From positions 107,663,912 to 107,727,911 of the forward strand of contig CM075855.1 in NCBI GenBank assembly GCA_037975125.1: a DNA stretch of 64,000 bases, in the 5' to 3' direction. Of this stretch, positions 60,601 through 64,000 are shown piece after piece. The notes under the pieces are model-generated. The model was not told where the DNA came from and made no database searches. It saw nothing but the letters and a program-made list of their open reading frames with translations. The position numbers and the translations under genes are program-made. Within the stretch, counting starts at the first letter, position 1, and each line of letters opens with the position of its first letter. This DNA comes from Latrodectus hesperus (taxonomy: Eukaryota; Arthropoda; Arachnida; Araneae; Theridiidae).

Positions 60601-63345
60601 TATTTTGGTAACGGAAAATCCAAAAATACAACTATTGTTATCTTCTATGTTCACGACATTAGCTTTTAATTCGTCACAGTCAGGATTTTGGTAATTCCAT
60701 TTAATTGAAGTAGTTGTATTATGTAATAGTTTTTGCCTATAATCAATTATCATTTTATGTTGTACAAAAAAATCACTACTTAGTATTAATTTATATTTTT
60801 TTGAAATACTATCTTTAGTAATATAGAAATCGCTTTGAAATTCAATATTATTTATTTTAATTTTTAAAGTTACTTTTTCTTCAATTTCTAGCACATGGTC
60901 TGAAATACCTTTAATTTGGAGTTTACATTGTGAGAGCATTACACTACTTTGATAAGCTATAGTTTCAAAAAAATTTCGTTCGATTAGGTTACAAGATGCG
61001 CCTGTATCTAAGAGAGCATTTACTTTTACATTATTTATTGTGATTTGAATTACTGGCAATTTATCATTTATTGTGGATGTAACAAATAAAGGCACCTGTG
61101 TGGGTTTATTTTCGGAGTAGCGAGGTGCAGCCGTCTCTCCCCCTATTGCTAGTTTAAATGATTTCTTCTATTATCTCTACCTTTATGGAAATTGTTATGC
61201 TTGTTGGAATACCAACATCTTTGCGTTTCGTGTCCAATTTTACGGCAGAAGGAACAAAATGGTATTCTGCATGTAGCTTCTTCATGCCCATGTTTTTTAC
61301 ACCTGACGCAAAACAAATTAGGTATACTTTGGTTTCTATCTTGTGTTGGTATTTGGCTTACTTTTAATTCAGCTATTTGAGCTTGTAGATCACTAATTTG
61401 TTTTATGAACATGCCCTGCATTTCTGAGTTTTTTCTGTGTTATGTTTGATTAATGATTTTAGTTCACTTATCTCATTTATTTGAGTCACAGCGTGAACTG
61501 TTTCAAACTGTGTAGTTGGCGGTCTATTCAATGGAATGCATTCCTCTAAGAGAATGACTTGTTTCTTAAATTCACTATAGTCCGTGAGAGCTAAAGGCGT
61601 TATTCCTCTTAAAAGTTCAGGCTTAAGGCCATTTTTTGCCGTGGACAATAATAAATCCAATCTATATTGCTCGAATTCACTACTTCGTTCACTAGGAACG
61701 CATTTATACGATAAGCCCTCGATTCGTGAAAAATATCTTCGTGCTGATTCTGACGGTAACTGATAACTCGTAGTTAACCGAGAGATATATGTTGTCATAG
61801 AGTGACAGAAGTTAAACCTATCACGAAGCGCCGTGCAGACATCTACATATGAACCGTGTTTTTTAAGGTCACCCTGACTTGATAAAAATTCCTCCGCTTC
61901 TCCAGAAATTCTCAATTTTAAAGCTAATAATTTATCTTTCGGGCGCCATGAACAATGATCACCAATTTCATCTATTCTATCCAAAAATTGTGATAGTGAA
62001 ACGTCTTTACAACTACCATCAAACACAGGAATATTATTTAAGAATTCACCAATATTAGGAGTGTCTACTGACACAACACACGGAGCGGTTTGAGTCTCAC
62101 TATTCATAATTACATTAATTAAAAATATTTACCTTCAAAAAATAATTTACTTTAGCAAATATTAATGTAAATATATGAAATTCATATAAGTATTTACAAC
62201 AATTTTCACAACAGTTACAATGTTCCACTTAATATAAAATAAACACAATAAGATTACTGTAAATAACTAAATAAGGAGATGTACCACGTGCAATCTTTTA
62301 ATAGTCAGCCATGTTTAAAACTAAGCCAGAATCTTATTCCGTTTTCAGTTTTTCAAAATCCACTTTAAACGGCACCATTTTGTTGTGTAGTAAATTACAT
62401 TTATTATAAAACGATCACTTATGATAATTTATATTAAAATAAGGCATTATTTTTTTTTAATATTGCGTTGTGTATTTATTCAAGTCTTTATTTATACCCA
62501 GATTCTAACCTGAAAGAACAGAAGCAGAAACTGGCTTTGTTTTAGTAATCAAAACTTCTTTTAATTCACAAAAGAAAATAACACATCTATTTAAAATAAT
62601 ATGAATTCAATTATTTGTATTATTTCTTCTATTACAACTTTGCTATTAAAATGATAATTCACTCACGTGGGGTGATTAAGTTACCCTAGATTGCCTGTTC
62701 TAGTGAGATTAATTATTAAATAAAGTTACGTAAATGGTGGTACCACACACAAAAAAAAATCTGGCTGGATAATTAAATAAATAAAAAAAACATTCACTTA
62801 CATATATAAACAGTCGATGGTATAGGCCGGCCTATTTATAGGGGTTCACAAACCAGGTTGATCACAATAGTCCAGCGTTCTTCTTTAATAGTATGGCAAA
62901 CGCCTTGGGTCGACGACAACTTGGATGTAAATGCTGACATTCAGGCATCTCCTAATTTCACAATTTGAGAGGGCTCTTGTTCTTTCAAATCAGCATTTTT
63001 TTTATCAACTTCAACTTTACTTTTCAAAGTCTCCAATAATGCGTCGAACTCCCCAAACCAACCGGGTCTCTTGTTCCGGCGATGTCCTGCAGCTCCTCCG
63101 TCTTTTTTCCTCTCCCCTTCACTTCTCTTCTTCCTCCCCTCGCTTTTCCCTTGCAGGACCGGTTTTCTCCAAGTCCCACGTTAGGGCATTCGACTTCGTC
63201 AAAATGGGGGAAATGGGGTATAGAATTAAATAATAAAAAAAAGGACTTCCAGCCAGAAAAAAAGGGTAGTTTAATTTATAAAAATTATCCAGCCAGTGAA
63301 TACAACAGAAGCTAAGAGGGTGGCAAGGGACTTTAGTGGACATAC

Positions 63346-63421
<76 letters not shown>

Positions 63422-64000
63422 TGATTTTATTTTTATTATTACAGAATCAAGAGAAGTCAGTATTGCAAAAAATACCCTGTAAATTGCCACAAGCCATCGG
63501 ATATCCATTTTTGCCAGAAACACCCTCATTATTGTGCGCAAAAGAATATATCTGAAGTCAGAGTAAGTGCAGTGCATTAAAAATCATCACGTCTTAAGAG
63601 AAATTCATTTTTTATATGCATTTACATGTTTTCATAATTTGATCATAAATCTTATTTAATAATATATTTTATGAAGTATTTAAAATTTAACAAATGCATT
63701 TCTGAGCCATTTTTCCATATTAATAAAAAATATTTATTTATCAATACCATTCTAGTAGATAATGTATTTAAACTGTCTATCAAGGCCTTATAAAATTAAA
63801 GAAATGTTGAAAGTTCAATGAGATATTGGCAGATATATAGTCACAAAATCGAATAAATTATTTATATCATGATTATTATTTGTATATACTGGTGACAAAT
63901 TATATTTAATTTCAAACACTAATTTTTATTTATTTAATAAAAAGATAGTGTTTTAAAAGTTTGATTAAAAATGTAAGGTTACAGTTTACTAAAAAGTTTC
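54440..64000 (+). CDS. DEG/ENaC sodium channel subunit, gene 2 (5' part only)
   Basis: This is a plus-strand paralogue of gene 1. Exons seen are 54440-54639 and 63445-63562, separated by an 8.8 kb intron filled by mariner fragments and a Ty3/Gypsy element. The gene runs off the window, so helix 2 and the filter are not visible. The start is placed at ATG 54440 because from there the N-tail is short, as in gene 1. An upstream in-frame ATG at 54167 would add 91 residues of AT-rich, unconserved sequence, and it cannot be ruled out. Whether the gene is functional cannot be judged from two exons, although both are free of stops. Confidence 0.78.
54729..55080 (-). mobile_element. Mariner 3' fragment
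   Basis: A TIR-like end (CGAGGGTTACTCTGAAATTT, about 54735) is followed on the minus strand by the transposase C-terminus. That part has IEHPPYSPDLAMCDFWLF (third catalytic Asp) and LQKCIDAGGDYFEHT, ending in a TAG just above 54796. The rest is lost at about 55080, where a different element begins. Confidence 0.75.
55130..55660 (+). mobile_element. Mariner-superfamily transposase, C-terminal fragment of a different family
   Basis: The frame from 55167 gives YAINVWCAIYNNKLIGPIFY, WFQHDGAPAHKTSPVKQYM (second Asp) and WPPRSPDLTPLDFFL (third Asp). A TGA, where the family has Trp, interrupts it at 55473. The frame then continues with GYLKQQVYATPPQKL and CIAADGEKFEHFK to a TAA at about 55657. The N-terminal half and the inverted ends were not found. 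It points the opposite way to the mariner fragment next to it. Confidence 0.78.
55978..56911 (-). repeat. 3' LTR of the Ty3/Gypsy element
   Basis: TGTTGTGTAG to GAATACAACA on the plus strand, 934 bp. A pyrimidine-rich patch (CCTCTCCCCTTCACTTCTCT) at about 56710 and the TATA-like block at 56433-56441 are shared with the other LTR. The frames 56532-56873 and 56591-56968 lie inside it and are not genes. Confidence 0.95.
57301..61152 (-). CDS. Ty3/Gypsy pol polyprotein (protease, RT, RNase H, integrase)
   Basis: The frame is open for 1283 codons from the -1 shift point (CTA at 61152) to a TAG at 57301, with no ATG at its start, so it is most likely made as a Gag-Pol fusion. The protease motif ALLDTGASCN is near the N-terminus. 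Reverse transcriptase follows with SSPYSAPVLLVKKKDGSFRL, then VYLDDIIIA (catalytic YLDD). RNase H is marked by LSTDASKYALGAVL and a YCDQASL segment. Integrase has a zinc-binding HHCC region (HQGF ... CTSCVEKRG) and a core with MDALGPLPL, LISDRGSNF and GMVEKLN (D, D, E). The basic C-terminal tail ends ARKNCST. All catalytic residues looked for are present and there is no stop. Confidence 0.96.
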   Translation of the reverse strand, partial: LAIGGETAAPRYSENKPTQVPLFVTSTINDKLPVIQITINNVKVNALLDTGASCNLIERNFFETIAYQSSVMLSQCKLQIKGISDHVLEIEEKVTLKIKINNIEFQSDFYITKDSISKKYKLILSSDFFVQHKMIIDYRQKLLHNTTTSIKWNYQNPDCDELKANVVNIEDNNSCIFGFSVTKITIFPGTEKIIEIKTKEKLNSNLDSVLIEPANDHAGDRVWVARSVNPVSKEGNYKIRVANTSKNTIHINKGSKLVSIEPLQVTKIDTKECNTFSTEEIGDDFEAWGGKLDLSHLSEDKKRKLLPLLEEFKHVFAHSIQDLEGCNTIQHEVNLTDDIPVRQKFYRPPHHLKEELNRQVNELLDIGIIKESSSPYSAPVLLVKKKDGSFRLCTDFRKLNEKTVPDSFPIPNITDLVDNLGNATLFSCMDLCSGFFQMKIDPKDTYKAAFATEHGLYEWNRVPFGMRNSPNSFQRLMEIVLSGLKPLQIAVYLDDIIIASSDSIDEHLNKLRLVFKRLEEHKLKVKPSKCCFLKETINYLGFTVSKGTVYPDKKNIQAVLDFKVPTTRKQVRGFLGLTGFYRRFIENYAEIALPLTNLTKNDVRFSWDDSAQHAFDTLKNCLISEPCLKLPDFSKEFTLSTDASKYALGAVLCQNDENGFPHPVAYASKKLKDAEIRYSTVEKEMLGAVFGVTHFKQYLYGKKFIIYCDQASLSFALKVRDPTSRIARWVMTLQQYDYTIVHKPGKLNITADYLSRGVNAVEVIASNYDSDSTMKHRIKIHQEQDPKCQQIINYLKNKETPSPTHMLFFEKNDLLYCIPKNAPKHRGDTKDKLVVPLTLVSEIMRQCHDSPVATHQGFQKTLNRIRENFYWGNMYKHVLNYVKSCTSCVEKRGHKPEKLAPLQRVPVTQRPMECIAMDALGPLPLTYSGNKYILVISDYFTRWPEAYPTPDIKSETVARVLEDFISRHGVPSRLISDRGSNFISKSISEVYSKLGIEKHTTTSYHPQSDGMVEKLNSTLINSLSHLVNSTQTDWDRHVPFALLAHRSARHCTTSETPSYLLYGRDIQLPYSVMSQPIAHNYADVREYAGDLVVRLQNAFQIVKNNLIAAAEKQETYRRKTAVDKQIDIGDVVYLYLPETRAGISRKLMRPNVGPFRVLNKQSPVNYEIACVKEPSKTQIVHVDRLSKINDRIVFPTLHEINPTPQQSTDSNRESKNSYFGVNDSVQRKGKKAFVLSPVINPQSKSSTSIPNKGVSSVPKCDGGISRTIKHNYNTRFARKNCST
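61149..62107 (-). pseudogene. Ty3/Gypsy gag with a one-base frameshift
   Basis: The first part starts at ATG 62107 (MNSETQTAPCVVSVDTPNIG) and covers a capsid-like helical region. It runs out of frame into a stop at 61403. The second part overlaps in the -1 frame and holds two zinc knuckles (CVRCKKHGHEEATC and CSFCRKIGHETQRC), ending NHLN and TAG at 61149. The switch falls at a run of six A on the minus strand (plus strand TTTTTT, about 61434). This looks like a single-base indel, or possibly a sequencing error, because the bases do not form a correctly framed slippery heptamer. Confidence 0.85.
61152..61158 (-). promoter_or_regulatory. -1 ribosomal frameshift heptamer TTTAAAC at the gag-pol junction
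   Basis: On the minus strand the last gag codons are CAT TTA AAC TAG, giving T TTA AAC in the correct zero frame (X XXY YYZ). Slipping back one base reads TTT AAA and continues CTA GCA ATA GGG into the open pol frame. A GGGGGAG tract starts nine bases after the heptamer and can pair with CTCC about 25 bases further on, a possible stimulatory stem. The arrangement matches known -1 frameshift sites; function here is inferred. Confidence 0.85.
62360..62377 (-). promoter_or_regulatory. Candidate primer binding site of the Ty3/Gypsy element
   Basis: Three bases after the 5' LTR on the minus strand comes TGGTGCCGTTTAAAGTGG. It starts with the TGG that pairs with a tRNA 3' CCA. The matching tRNA was not identified. 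Confidence 0.65.
62381..63307 (-). repeat. 5' LTR of the Ty3/Gypsy element
   Basis: 927 bp, the near-identical partner of 55978-56911. Differences include CACGTGGGGTG versus CACGTGGAGTG, CATTCGACTT versus CATTCCACTT, and length changes in A and T runs. It lies 137 bp from the second exon of gene 2. Confidence 0.95.
62832..62840 (-). promoter_or_regulatory. TATA-like box in the 5' LTR
   Basis: On the minus strand the LTR reads CCCTATAAATAGGCCGG, a good TATA box context for the U3 promoter of the element. The same sequence is at 56433-56441 in the other LTR. Confidence 0.55.
63355..63420. repeat. (TA)n microsatellite next to gene 2 exon 2
   Basis: About 30 TA units starting after TGTGTG, ending some 20 bp before the splice acceptor of the 63445-63562 exon. 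Its expansion crowds the branch-point region. Tyr-Ile repeat frames here are artefacts. Confidence 0.95.
63445..63562 (+). CDS. DEG/ENaC gene 2, second exon (cysteine-rich)
   Basis: The acceptor is TTATTACAG and the donor is GTCAGA followed by GTAAGT. The exon encodes IKRSQYCKKYPVNCHKPSD, then IHFCQKHPHYCAQKNISEVR, with four cysteines at the same spacing as gene 1 exon 2. It completes the codon left at phase 2 by exon 1 and ends at phase 0. Confidence 0.92.
63563..64000. other. Gene 2 intron 2 (start), nothing identified
   Basis: AT-rich sequence up to the window edge. No further exon was seen in this 438 bp. Confidence 0.5.

Larger units (their letters stand above)
55978..63307 (-). mobile_element. 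Ty3/Gypsy LTR retrotransposon, nearly intact
   Basis: The element is 7330 bp, with LTRs at 55978-56911 and 62381-63307 and GAAG duplicated on both sides (55974-55977 and 63308-63311). The LTRs begin TGTTG and end CAACA. By eye they differ by about six substitutions and a few short indels over some 930 bp, so the insertion is young. On the minus strand, gag comes first, then a long pol with protease, reverse transcriptase, RNase H and integrase in that order, as in Ty3/Gypsy elements. No env-like frame is present. It sits in intron 1 of DEG/ENaC gene 2, antisense to that gene. A one-base shift inside gag is the only clear lesion. Confidence 0.96.

Noticed and set aside
61403..61445. Possible second programmed frameshift within gag
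   Set aside because: The A-run is not a correctly framed slippery heptamer in the zero frame, and a shift between capsid and zinc knuckle would be unusual; a one-base indel explains it better.

Overview
The window looks like animal nuclear DNA, most probably from a spider or another arachnid. It is very AT-rich, has long introns and microsatellites, and carries many Tc1/mariner-type transposons, jockey-like non-LTR elements, tRNA-headed SINEs, a Penelope-like element and a Ty3/Gypsy element. The taxon is an inference from repeat content and gene type; nothing here proves it.

The host genes I can support are two DEG/ENaC (degenerin / epithelial sodium channel family) subunit genes arranged head to head. 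Gene 1 runs on the minus strand from an ATG at 46377 to a stop at 7271. I find seven exons (46151-46377, 41325-41448, 39948-40042, 35551-35684, 15877-15967, 11039-11114, 7271-7477) that join in one open frame from the first membrane helix to the second. The middle of the extracellular domain is not visible in the 19.6 kb intron 4. Gene 2 runs on the plus strand from about 54440. Its first two exons (54440-54639 and 63445-63562) match gene 1 in position, sequence motifs and intron phase, and the rest lies beyond the window. About 8 kb separates the two start codons. Two short phase-compatible exon-like segments on the minus strand in that gap (51970-52030, 49477-49571) may belong to an unidentified transcript.

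Almost everything else is mobile DNA. 1-7.3 kb: intergenic, with a decayed jockey-like element (about 2.1-3.7 kb), a 27-bp minisatellite and a (CA)n tract. 7.5-15.9 kb: late introns of gene 1 with a long-TIR deletion derivative, two Tc1 relatives and a SINE. 16-35.5 kb (intron 4): an inverted pair of tRNA SINEs, a decayed DNA transposon, a second Tc1 copy carrying a 65-bp hairpin insertion, a Penelope-like reverse transcriptase, a 1.2-kb TIR element with 8-bp target duplications, and several nested Tc1/mariner and non-LTR pieces. 36-46 kb: a full-length but broken mariner, a second copy of a Tc1 deletion derivative, two long-TIR elements side by side in a TA microsatellite, and a TIR element whose target duplication ends 23 bp from a gene 1 splice donor. 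46-54 kb: intergenic, with SINEs, a perfect 23-bp palindrome and a 5'-truncated LINE with a 13-bp target duplication. 54.6-63.4 kb (intron 1 of gene 2): two mariner-type fragments and a nearly intact Ty3/Gypsy retrotransposon (55978-63307, minus strand) with matching LTRs, GAAG target duplications and a textbook -1 frameshift heptamer next to the gag stop.

No rRNA, CRISPR array or free-standing tRNA gene was found; every tRNA-like sequence seen is better explained as a SINE head. Percent identities and family names below are by eye.
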